Below, one piece after another: positions 1-8,300 of a DNA stretch of 21,372 nucleotides. Numbering within the stretch: the first letter of the stretch is position 1; each line of letters begins with the position of its first letter. Origin of the DNA: CAYNUJ01 sp964573255 (GTDB lineage: Bacteria > Bacteroidota > Ignavibacteria > Ignavibacteriales > Melioribacteraceae); NCBI GenBank assembly GCA_964573255.1, contig CAZNJB010000052.1, positions 1 to 21,372 on the forward strand. Reading direction: 5' to 3'. A program made the translations under genes and the position numbers. Under the pieces are notes generated by a model. The model did not search any database, had not been told where the DNA came from, and worked only from the letters and a program-made list of their open reading frames with translations.

Positions 1-54
1 ACCGCCGACACAAGGATTTTCAGTCCTTTGCTCTACCGACTGAGCTATCTGCCC
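1..54 (-). tRNA. tRNA-Phe (GAA), 3' part cut off by window edge
   Basis: Read on the minus strand, the sequence begins GGGCAGATAGCTCAGTCGG. It then has an AAGGA/TCCTT anticodon stem around the loop CTGAAAA, giving anticodon GAA (phenylalanine). The acceptor 5' strand, D arm, anticodon arm and variable-region start are all present. The T arm, the 3' acceptor strand and any CCA lie outside the window. It sits downstream of argF on the same strand, but an intrinsic terminator separates the two, so it is probably transcribed independently. Confidence 0.93.
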
Positions 55-113
55 AAAATTTAGATCCGAAATCTATAGAATTTTTCAAAAAAAACAAATA
101 AAATTTAATAAAA

Positions 114-132
114 AGGGAGAAAAAATCTCCCT
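114..132 (-). terminator. Intrinsic terminator after argF
   Basis: On the minus strand a 7-bp stem (AGGGAGA / TCTCCCT) closes a 5-nt U loop and is followed at once by a U tract. It begins 5 nt after the argF stop codon. Position, stem and U run fit a rho-independent terminator for the leftward argF transcript. The flanking A run on the plus strand would also give U-rich RNA in the other orientation, but no rightward gene ends here. Confidence 0.82.
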
Positions 133-137
133 AAAAA

Positions 138-1070
138 TTACATTGTTAATGCCATAACGGCTTTTTGAACGTGTAGTCTATTTTCAGCTTCATCGAAAAC
201 AACTGAATTTTCAGAATCAATTACTTCGTCAACTACTTCATCTCCCCTATGGGCAGGCAAACAATGCATAAAGAGATAATCATCTTTTGCGTGTTTAACC
301 AGTTCAGGGTTAACTTGATACTTCATAAAATGTTTTCTACGCTCTTCCGCTTCACTCTCCTGCCCCATTGATGCCCAAACATCAGTATAAACAATATCAG
401 CATCTTTAACGGCTTCAACAGGATCGGAAACAATCGACACTGTACTCCCCATATAGGCAGCATTCTCTTTAGCTTGCTTAACAATATCTTCATTAGGAGT
501 ATAACCAGAAGGTGAAGCTATAGTGATATTTATACCTGTCTTGGAGCAGCCGTATAACATACTATGAGCCATATTATTACCGTCACCGATATATACCCAA
601 TTCAATCCGCGAACATCACCTTTCTTTTCCATTACAGTAAAGATATCTGTAAGAACCTGCATCGGGTGTAGCAAATCGGTTAAACCGTTTATTACAGGAA
701 TATCTCCGTATTTGGCTAAGTCAACCACATCTTGGTGGCTGAAAGTTCTGATCATTATACCATCCAAGTAACGCGAAAGAACTTTAGCGGTATCATGAAT
801 ATTTTCACTTTTCCCTAATTGTAAATCGTTTGGACCGAAATACATTCCGATTCCACCTAATTCATAAATACCGGTTTCAAATGAAACTCGAGTTCTTGTT
901 GAAGGTTTTGCGAAAATCATTCCTAATTTTTTACCTTCCAAAAGTCGATGCGGTTCGCCGGTTAATCTTCTTAACTTTAATATTTTAGCCAAATCAAATA
1001 TTTCATTAATTTCTTCCAATGATAGATCTTGTATAGATACAACACTTTTACCTTTCATATTTACAGCCAT
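138..1070 (-). CDS. argF: Ornithine carbamoyltransferase
   Basis: Cytosolic enzyme that joins carbamoyl phosphate and ornithine to give citrulline, or runs in reverse in arginine catabolism. The 310 aa match the usual length. Visible family motifs are the carbamoyl-phosphate loop STRTR (57-61), HPMQ (135-138, where many homologues have HPCQ or HPTQ), DGNNMAHS (163-170), the ornithine-side SMG loop in DVWASMGQE (230-238), and HCLPAHRG (269-276). The SMG and HCLP motifs favour ornithine over aspartate as the second substrate. The start at 1070 is supported by GGAG six bases upstream; a second Met five codons in is less well placed. It follows arcC with a 16-nt gap and is last in its unit. Pairing with carbamate kinase hints at a catabolic or energy-yielding role, but no arginine deiminase gene is in the window, so direction is open. 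Confidence 0.93.
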   Translation of the reverse strand: MAVNMKGKSVVSIQDLSLEEINEIFDLAKILKLRRLTGEPHRLLEGKKLGMIFAKPSTRTRVSFETGIYELGGIGMYFGPNDLQLGKSENIHDTAKVLSRYLDGIMIRTFSHQDVVDLAKYGDIPVINGLTDLLHPMQVLTDIFTVMEKKGDVRGLNWVYIGDGNNMAHSMLYGCSKTGINITIASPSGYTPNEDIVKQAKENAAYMGSTVSIVSDPVEAVKDADIVYTDVWASMGQESEAEERRKHFMKYQVNPELVKHAKDDYLFMHCLPAHRGDEVVDEVIDSENSVVFDEAENRLHVQKAVMALTM

Positions 1071-1086
1071 ATCATTCTCCTATAAT

Positions 1087-2058
1087 TCAATTTGAGTAAA
1101 TCTTTTCAAATAATTCAGTATTTATAATTCTTGTCCCGCAATTGGGCTTCGTCAATTCATTTTCGTTAGTTATGATAGTTTCCTTTCCACCGTTTTCAAC
1201 AAAATTAATAGCTGCTTCAACTTTTGGACCCATACTACCTGCGGCAAAGTGTCCTTCGGAAAGATATTTTTTCACTTCTTCCGCACTTACAATATCGAGA
1301 GCTTTTTGCTCTGGAGTATTGAAATTCACGTAAACTTTGGGTACATCGGTAATAATATAAAATTGGTCAGCATTAATTTGTCGAGCCAGTAGAGAGGACG
1401 CCAAATCTTTGTCGATAACCGCTTCTTGGGCATCGAGCCTGTTATTTTCTTCCATATAAACCGGGATTCCACCGCCTCCAACAGCAATAACAATATGCCC
1501 GTTATCGGCGAGTTCTTTAATAACTTCTTTATTAATGATATCGATCGGTTTGGGAGAAGCTACTACTCTTCGCCATCCTCGTTTCCTCGGATCTTCCTTA
1601 AAAATCCAGCCGTTTGCTTTAGCCAACAAATCTGCTTCTTCTTTCAAATAGAATTGTCCGACCGGTTTTGTGGGATTTTTGAATGCAGGATCTTTAATAT
1701 CTACTAATACTTGAGTAACTAAGGTAACAACATTTTTCGAAATGCCTTTATCATTTAAAACGTTTCTCATCATACGTTCAATCATATAGCCAATCCCACC
1801 TTGGGAATCAGCCACACAGATATCCAAAGGCATTTTAGGAATTTTGAATTTTTCAAATCCGGCTTCATTCCGAAGGAGTATATTACCAACCTGCGGACCA
1901 TTACCATGTGTAATGATAATATTATAACCATGTTCTAGAAGCCTGCTTACCTTTTCACAAGTATCGTAAGCATTTTTTTCCTGTTCTTCAATAGTCCCTT
2001 TCTGATCACCTCGAATCATTGCGTTGCCGCCAAAGGCAACTACAGCAATCTTACTCAT
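1087..2058 (-). CDS. arcC: Carbamate kinase
   Basis: Amino-acid-kinase-fold enzyme that interconverts carbamoyl phosphate + ADP with carbamate + ATP. At 323 aa it has family-typical length. Motifs are the N-terminal AFGGNAMIRG, THGNGPQVG, the glycine-rich AVGGGGIPV, DKDLASSLLA and GSMGPKVEAA near the C terminus. Its ATG overlaps the TGA of the upstream P-loop gene (ATGA), so translation is likely coupled. An AAGGGA Shine-Dalgarno-like stretch lies inside the end of that gene. argF follows after 16 nt. Together they could make ATP from citrulline-derived carbamoyl phosphate, or supply carbamoyl phosphate to the transferase. It could instead serve purine or agmatine-type breakdown, as in other carbamate-kinase clusters; nothing in the window decides this. 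Confidence 0.93.
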   Translation of the reverse strand: MSKIAVVAFGGNAMIRGDQKGTIEEQEKNAYDTCEKVSRLLEHGYNIIITHGNGPQVGNILLRNEAGFEKFKIPKMPLDICVADSQGGIGYMIERMMRNVLNDKGISKNVVTLVTQVLVDIKDPAFKNPTKPVGQFYLKEEADLLAKANGWIFKEDPRKRGWRRVVASPKPIDIINKEVIKELADNGHIVIAVGGGGIPVYMEENNRLDAQEAVIDKDLASSLLARQINADQFYIITDVPKVYVNFNTPEQKALDIVSAEEVKKYLSEGHFAAGSMGPKVEAAINFVENGGKETIITNENELTKPNCGTRIINTELFEKIYSN

Positions 2059-3374
2059 ATTATCCCTTTTTCCTTTAATACAGATTCAACAGTATTATCT
2101 CCGATTTCTTGAAGTTCGTACATAACCCTGGTTGAGGGTTTATTTATATTTAATATTCTGCCTAAATCGATAGGAGTTCCAATTACAACTGAATCACAAT
2201 CGGTATTGTTAATAGTTGTTTCCAGATCCTTCATTTGTTTTTCGCCGTATCCCATCGCAGGCAAAAGAATACCTATGTTGGGATATTTTTTATACGTTTC
2301 AGTAATTGAAGCCACGGTAAATGGTCTCGGATCAACGATTTCTGCAGCTCCTAATTTCTGAGCTGCAACCGTACCGGCACCATATTTCATTTCCCCGTGA
2401 GTTAAAGTGGGTCCGTCTTCAACAACCAAAACACGCTTATTTTTAATGATAGAAGGATCATCAACAGTGAGCGGAGAAGCCGCTTCTATTATAGTAGCAT
2501 CCGGATTAACAGTTTTGCAATTCTTAATTACCGTTAATATATCATCTGCATTTGCCGAATCAATTTTATTAATCACAACGGCATCCGCCATTCTAAGTGA
2601 TGTATTGCCCGGATAATATTTCATTTCGTGACCTGGTCTATGCGGATCCGCAACGGTAAAAGTAACATCAGCCTTATAGAAAGACATATCATTGTTACCA
2701 CCATCCCAAAGAATTACATCTGCTTCTTTTTCCGCTTCATGCAAAATTGCTTCATAGTCCACTCCGGCATAAATTACACCGCCAAGTGCAATATGGGGCT
2801 CGTACTCCTCGATTTCTTCAATAGTACAATTGTGTTTTTTTAGATCATCAAGTGAGGCAAAGCGTTGTACTTTCTGTTTAACCAAATCACCATACGGCAT
2901 TGGGTGGCGGATTGCAACAACTTTTCTCCCAGCTTCTCTTAACAATTTCACTATTTTCCGGGAAGTTTGGGATTTACCGCAACCGGTTCTAACGGCTAAA
3001 ACTGAAACGACCGGTTTGGAACTCTTGATCATAGTTTCCTCACCGCCAAGCAAACGAAACGATGCACCGGCAGCATTAACAATGGATGCTTTAGTCATTA
3101 CATATTCGAATGGAACATCTGAATATGAGAAGATGACTTCGTTCACATTAAATTTTTGAATTAGTTCTACTAATTCATTCTCCTCATAAATTTTTATTCC
3201 TTCAGGATAAAGTTTACCGGCTAATTCCGCAGGATAAACTCGTCCATCGATATTAGGAATTTGTGTTGCTGTAAATGCAACAACATTGTACTCATCGTTA
3301 TCGCGATAAAATACATTAAAATTGTGGAAATCGCGCCCGGCAGCTCCCATAATAATTACATTTTTTCTTCCCAT
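2055..3374 (-). CDS. Cyclic 2,3-diphosphoglycerate synthetase-like P-loop protein
   Basis: 439 aa from the chosen start. An N-terminal Rossmann-like segment (IIMGAAGRDFHNFN) is followed by a P-loop nucleotide-binding core with Walker A RTGCGKSQTS at about residues 129-138, then a C-terminal domain containing PAMGYGEKQM. I recognise this layout as the family named after archaeal cyclic 2,3-diphosphoglycerate synthetase, often labelled simply GTPase in bacteria. Bacteria are not known to use that compound widely, so the true reaction here is unknown. An upstream in-frame ATG (3386) would add MEEF, but only the ATG at 3374 has a strong GGAGG at the right distance. The stop overlaps the arcC start by four bases (ATGA), tying it to carbamoyl-phosphate metabolism. 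glmS lies 53 nt upstream and may be co-transcribed. Confidence 0.75.
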   Translation of the reverse strand: MGRKNVIIMGAAGRDFHNFNVFYRDNDEYNVVAFTATQIPNIDGRVYPAELAGKLYPEGIKIYEENELVELIQKFNVNEVIFSYSDVPFEYVMTKASIVNAAGASFRLLGGEETMIKSSKPVVSVLAVRTGCGKSQTSRKIVKLLREAGRKVVAIRHPMPYGDLVKQKVQRFASLDDLKKHNCTIEEIEEYEPHIALGGVIYAGVDYEAILHEAEKEADVILWDGGNNDMSFYKADVTFTVADPHRPGHEMKYYPGNTSLRMADAVVINKIDSANADDILTVIKNCKTVNPDATIIEAASPLTVDDPSIIKNKRVLVVEDGPTLTHGEMKYGAGTVAAQKLGAAEIVDPRPFTVASITETYKKYPNIGILLPAMGYGEKQMKDLETTINNTDCDSVVIGTPIDLGRILNINKPSTRVMYELQEIGDNTVESVLKEKGII

Positions 3375-3379
3375 AAATT

Positions 3380-3384
3380 CCTCC
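3380..3384 (-). promoter_or_regulatory. Shine-Dalgarno GGAGG that fixes the P-loop gene start
   Basis: GGAGG on the minus strand stands 5 nt before the ATG at 3374 and overlaps the alternative upstream ATG at 3386. This makes the downstream ATG the likely start. The upstream ATG itself is preceded only by an AT-rich stretch without a good site. Confidence 0.75.
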
Positions 3385-3427
3385 ATTAGAGAATTAATTT
3401 AATAATAGCCGGAATTACCTGAATTTA

Positions 3428-5260
3428 TTATTCAACTGTTACACTTTTTGCCAAGTTTCGGGGCTGATCCACATTCAATCCTTTTTTAACAGCTATATGA
3501 TACGCCAATAATTGCAAAGGAATTGAGGTTAATATAGGCATAAACATCCTGATTGTATCCGGTATTCTTATCACATAATCTACAAGTTTATCAATTTTAG
3601 TATCATTCTGACTTGCAATAGCAATTACAACACCCTTGCGTGCTTTTACTTCTTCAATATTGCTAATCACTTTATCGTAAACTGAATCTTGAGGAGCTAT
3701 AAATACGCAAGGCATTTTTTCGTCAATTAAAGCAATGGGTCCGTGCTTCATTTCTGCAGCGGGATAACCCTCAGCATGTATATAACTTATTTCTTTCAAT
3801 TTAAGAGCACCTTCGAGAGCTGCCGGGAAATTATATCCTCTACCCAAATAAAGGAAGTTGGTAGCATTCACGAAATTTTCTGCAATCTTTTCAATTTGTT
3901 CATTTATCTTTAGAATAGATTCAACCTTTTCTGGAATGGATTCTAATTCACGAATTATCATTCTGCCGTCTTGGAGACTCAAATTTTTACTACGTGCAAT
4001 TAAGATTGCAATCAACGAAAGTACAACTAATTGAGAGGTAAAAGCTTTAGTTGAGGCAACGCCAATTTCCGGACCGGCATGTATGTAAACACCAGTATCA
4101 CTTTCACGTGCAATGGAACTACCTACAACGTTTACTACACCGAGAGTTAAAGCTCCTCTCCTTTTAGCTTCTTTAAGAGCAGCTAATGTGTCAGCAGTTT
4201 CACCACTTTGAGAAATGAAAATAACCGTGTCATCAGGAGTAATGATTGGATTACGATAACGAAATTCAGATGCATATTCAACTTCCACGGGAATACCTGT
4301 GTACTGTTCTAGCATATATTCCCCTACTAATGCCGCATGCCAAGAGGTACCGCAAGCAGAGATGATAATTCTTTTGGAATTAATTAATCTCTGTTCAAAA
4401 CCATGGAGACCACCAAGTTTTGAAATACCTTCTTTCCAGAGAAGACGACCACGCATCGAATTTTTTAAAGATTCCGGCTGTTCCATAATCTCTTTAAGCA
4501 TAAAATGGGGATAACCTCCTTTGGTTATCTCTTCAATATCCATTAATACTTCATGAATCTCTTTCTCAATTTTTTTATCCTTGATCGTTTTAGCAGTAAA
4601 AGAATCTCTGGTGACTATGGCAATCTCATCATCTTCAAGATATACAACACGCGAGGTATACGCAATAAGTGCATTTACATCTGAAGCAATATAATTTTCG
4701 TCAATTCCTATTCCAACTACAAGCGGACTACCTTTTTTGGCCACTATAATTTTATCCGGTTCGTCTTTAGAGATTACACAAATACCATAAGTTCCATCTA
4801 CTTTCAGTAACGCTTTACGTACGGAGGTAAAAAGGTCTTTTTCCTCTTTATAAATGCTTTCAATCAAATGCAGCAGAACTTCAGTATCTGTTTCACTCTT
4901 AAAATTATAACCATCACTAATTAATTTTTTCTTCAGTACATTATAATTTTCAATGATACCATTATGTATTAGCATCAAACTGGAATCATCGGTTACATGA
5001 GGATGTGCATTCGTTTCGTTTGGTTCGCCATGTGTAGCCCATCTTGTATGTCCGATACCTATTGTTGAGTCTAAATCTTTCTTTTCAATAACACTTTCTA
5101 AATCCGCTACCTTGCCTTTTGCCTTCGCAACTTCACATTTTCCGTCCTTTACTATTCCAACTCCAGCCGAATCATAACCACGATATTCAAGTTGCTTTAA
5201 TCCTTCAACCAAAATCGGTACACAATTTTTATTACCAATGTAACCTACTATGCCACACAT
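3428..5260 (-). CDS. glmS: Glutamine--fructose-6-phosphate aminotransferase (isomerizing)
   Basis: Makes glucosamine-6-phosphate from fructose-6-phosphate and glutamine, the entry step to UDP-GlcNAc for peptidoglycan, lipid A and surface sugars. 610 aa, full length. The N-terminal glutaminase domain begins MCGIVGYIG, with Cys2 as nucleophile once Met is removed; HTRWATHG (71-78) and the HNGIIENY region (99-106) follow. Two SIS sugar-isomerase domains carry SACGTSW (301-307) with SQSGETADT (350-358), and YLGRGYNFPAALEGALKLKE (471-490). The conserved tail NLAKSVTVE has the active-site lysine. The start has a strong AAAGGAGG site 5 nt upstream. No glmS ribozyme-like leader is evident in the 136-nt gap upstream. 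It would feed UDP-GlcNAc to the amino-sugar operon that lies just upstream on the same strand (5397-16254). Confidence 0.97.
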   Translation of the reverse strand: MCGIVGYIGNKNCVPILVEGLKQLEYRGYDSAGVGIVKDGKCEVAKAKGKVADLESVIEKKDLDSTIGIGHTRWATHGEPNETNAHPHVTDDSSLMLIHNGIIENYNVLKKKLISDGYNFKSETDTEVLLHLIESIYKEEKDLFTSVRKALLKVDGTYGICVISKDEPDKIIVAKKGSPLVVGIGIDENYIASDVNALIAYTSRVVYLEDDEIAIVTRDSFTAKTIKDKKIEKEIHEVLMDIEEITKGGYPHFMLKEIMEQPESLKNSMRGRLLWKEGISKLGGLHGFEQRLINSKRIIISACGTSWHAALVGEYMLEQYTGIPVEVEYASEFRYRNPIITPDDTVIFISQSGETADTLAALKEAKRRGALTLGVVNVVGSSIARESDTGVYIHAGPEIGVASTKAFTSQLVVLSLIAILIARSKNLSLQDGRMIIRELESIPEKVESILKINEQIEKIAENFVNATNFLYLGRGYNFPAALEGALKLKEISYIHAEGYPAAEMKHGPIALIDEKMPCVFIAPQDSVYDKVISNIEEVKARKGVVIAIASQNDTKIDKLVDYVIRIPDTIRMFMPILTSIPLQLLAYHIAVKKGLNVDQPRNLAKSVTVE

Positions 5261-5396
5261 AGCTACCTCCTTTTAATTAGTACAAAAAACATATAATCCT
5301 AGATTGAAGATGTGAAAATTTAATGATCGGGGCAATGGCGGAACAGCAAGAGGTTTACTTGCGGCGTAAAAAAATTCTGTATATAAATGAATTTAC

Positions 5397-8300
5397 TCAT
5401 CTTACTCTTGCCATTTTTTTAATTTCCGTAAAAGAATCTTTATTATTTAGAACCGAAATTTTATAAAAATAAACACCATTTGCAATCTGATCGCCATCTT
5501 CATCTTTACCATCCCAATAGATTTTATTAAAACCGAATTTCAATTTATTTGTATCAACATCTATTGATCTTATCAACCTTCCCGCAATAGTATAAATCTT
5601 AATGTTCATTTTATCTGGTAATTCGGAACCGGAAAGATAAAATGTAAAATAAGTTATATCATTAAACGGATTCGGATAATTATAAATATCGAATATCTCA
5701 TTTTTCGAGTTTACTTTGAAGATAACACGATAAGAAGTAGAATCGAAAAAGTTACCCGAAGCATCTTTTGCAAATACTTCCAATATATGCGTCCCATTAT
5801 TGAATTTGGGACTCCACTCTATTCTTGCTTGCGAATTTGGATATGGGATATAACTGAAATCCAGTGAATCATGAATAAATGATAATTTTCTATTATCAAG
5901 ATACAAATAGAAATCAGTCGTATCAATCGGCAGCGGACTATTATCGGAAAGAGTGATAACGATAAACGGATTAGACGATACTATATCCCCCGGAAGTATA
6001 TCCTCGCCGTCGAATGTTATATTAAAATTAGGACGCAGAGAATCGCGCGCTACATAAAATGTATTCTTAGTTAAATTGTTAAAAGTAAATAGTTCCCTTT
6101 TGTTTGATACAGCAGTCACTTTTACGACATTATCAAATAGCAAATCGGTTGTATTAAGTTTATCCGAATAATTAAAAGTGCTTCCTTTCTTCAATTTGAT
6201 ATTTTGGGTAATGAAGGCACTGTCGGATTCGTTCAAAAAGAACTGTATATTAAGAGAATCAACATCCGCATAGCCGATATTTTTAATTGAGAATTGCATT
6301 GGAATATCAAATCCCTGCATTAAAGAATCTTCAGGGAACTGGATTGAATTTTTACTAATTAGCACTTCTGCAGGTGAACCAAAGTAAAATTTAAGGTTTG
6401 AAAAATAAAAAGGGCTTTTGGTGCCTAAAGAAGAATCGACAATATTTAATTTAAACCTTAATTCAGGATATTTATCCGCATCAATATCGCTTAGTACCAC
6501 TGTCTTGTTTTGCAAAGTATCGAGTAATTGCCATTCATTAACATCCACATTAAAACCATATAATTCTGCTGTATAACTTGCAGTCATATTTTGTTGAGTT
6601 AAACTATACGAAAGTGAATCCCAATTAATTGCAGGACCAATAGCCATCGAAGTTAAACTACCCAACCCGGTTTCAGAACTTCCGGCAAAACGAGTAAACA
6701 TCGGCTGTTTATTCAAATAAAATACTGAAGCATAGACCTTATCGTTCACCTGATCGTATACCCATGCATAGTAACCCTTGAATTTTTTTGAGGTTAGCCA
6801 TTCTTCTTCGAAAATAAGAGTTTTTAAGTTTAATCTTCTCATAAATCCAGCATCTGTTCCCTCGTAAGGATAAATATACCCCTTCGCTGCGAAGAAGCCT
6901 CTAAAGCCTTCATAACTCGTTCCGCTAAACACTTGATCACTTCCGACCTTCGCCCAATTATTATTCGGATCGAATGTTCGCAATGTATATTTGTATGCCC
7001 CGTCTTCAGTTAGATAAGCTAAATTATATACGAACTTTCCATCAGTAGCTAAATAAAACGCGCCCGGATGCACCTGAGTATCCGTTGCATTCAACATACC
7101 TTCATTAATCGCAATTCGAGAAGAATCACCTGTTTCAACATCAAGTTTAATCAAAGAATATGGATTGCCATCGGGTATATAGAGTGAACCGTTATAGTAG
7201 AACATTTGATCACGGATTAGAACTTGCCTATCCCCTACAGTTCCGTACAATACCCCTAAAGTTGTTCCGTTAAAACCGGTACCTAATTTATAAATTTTAC
7301 TAGGTATATTTGCCGGATATGCAATATGTGCAAAATATAAATACGTACCGTCTGTTGCCAATGCAGATAAACTAATAATATCATCAGGAACAAAAAGTGA
7401 AATATTACTCTCAAAAGTATCGTCAGAAGGCTTAGGTGGAAGATCAGCTAATTGAAGTTTGAGCGCTCCGGCTGAATCGTCATACACCATATTAGAAGAT
7501 TGGAACAATTGAAGTTGTTTACCGGAGAAGGAAAGCGCTGAATCTTTAACGGAAGATATTTTAAATGTTCTGATTTCCGAATATCTCGAAATATTCAAAT
7601 CATCAATTATCTTAGCTCGCCAGAAGTATTCACCGTTTGAAAGTTCGCCGCTATGCCACTCAACCAAACCATCGGAACCAAATAATTCGTTGCTCTTCAA
7701 AATGGGCTGTTGAAATAAGGTACTCGTATCAATTTCAATAACATACTTCAATTCCCTGCCAATATATTCAGAAGCATCGGCTAAAATAAAATTTATTCTC
7801 GAGCTATCTATCGTAACACCATTCAATGGAGTAAGAATTGCAGGTTCTTGAACATTATAAACAGCAAAGGCAGAAGTAGCGTAATTATCCGAATGATCCT
7901 CTTCCGGGATAATATCCTTTTCATTGACAACTGCAATCAGATTTACAAGTCCTGCATTTTGCGGATGCCAAATAAATTTAACAGAATCCTTTTGCAAAAA
8001 ATTATCGATTTTCTTTTCGCCAATCTGATGAGTAGAATCTATTTTATTTTCAAATAATTGAACGGTTACCGAATCGCCCCAAAAATGTCTTCCAAAATTA
8101 GTTATATGTAAAGTAACGGTAACCGAATCACCTACGAGTGGGGCTTCGGGGAACAGGGTTATTCCTTCGGCACTCACAGAAAAATCCGGTTTTTCAGGCA
8201 ATGCGAGTTTCAACGCAGGATCACCCAAGAGAGTAAGCAGAACAATATGATCTTTTATGAGAGTGGTTAAATTCCCCGGATAATCTGCTTTAGCAATAGC

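Noticed and set aside
5261..5396. Regulatory leader or glmS ribozyme upstream of glmS
   Set aside because: The gap is only 136 nt. It holds one weak 5-bp GCAAG/CTTGC hairpin and no recognisable ribozyme core.
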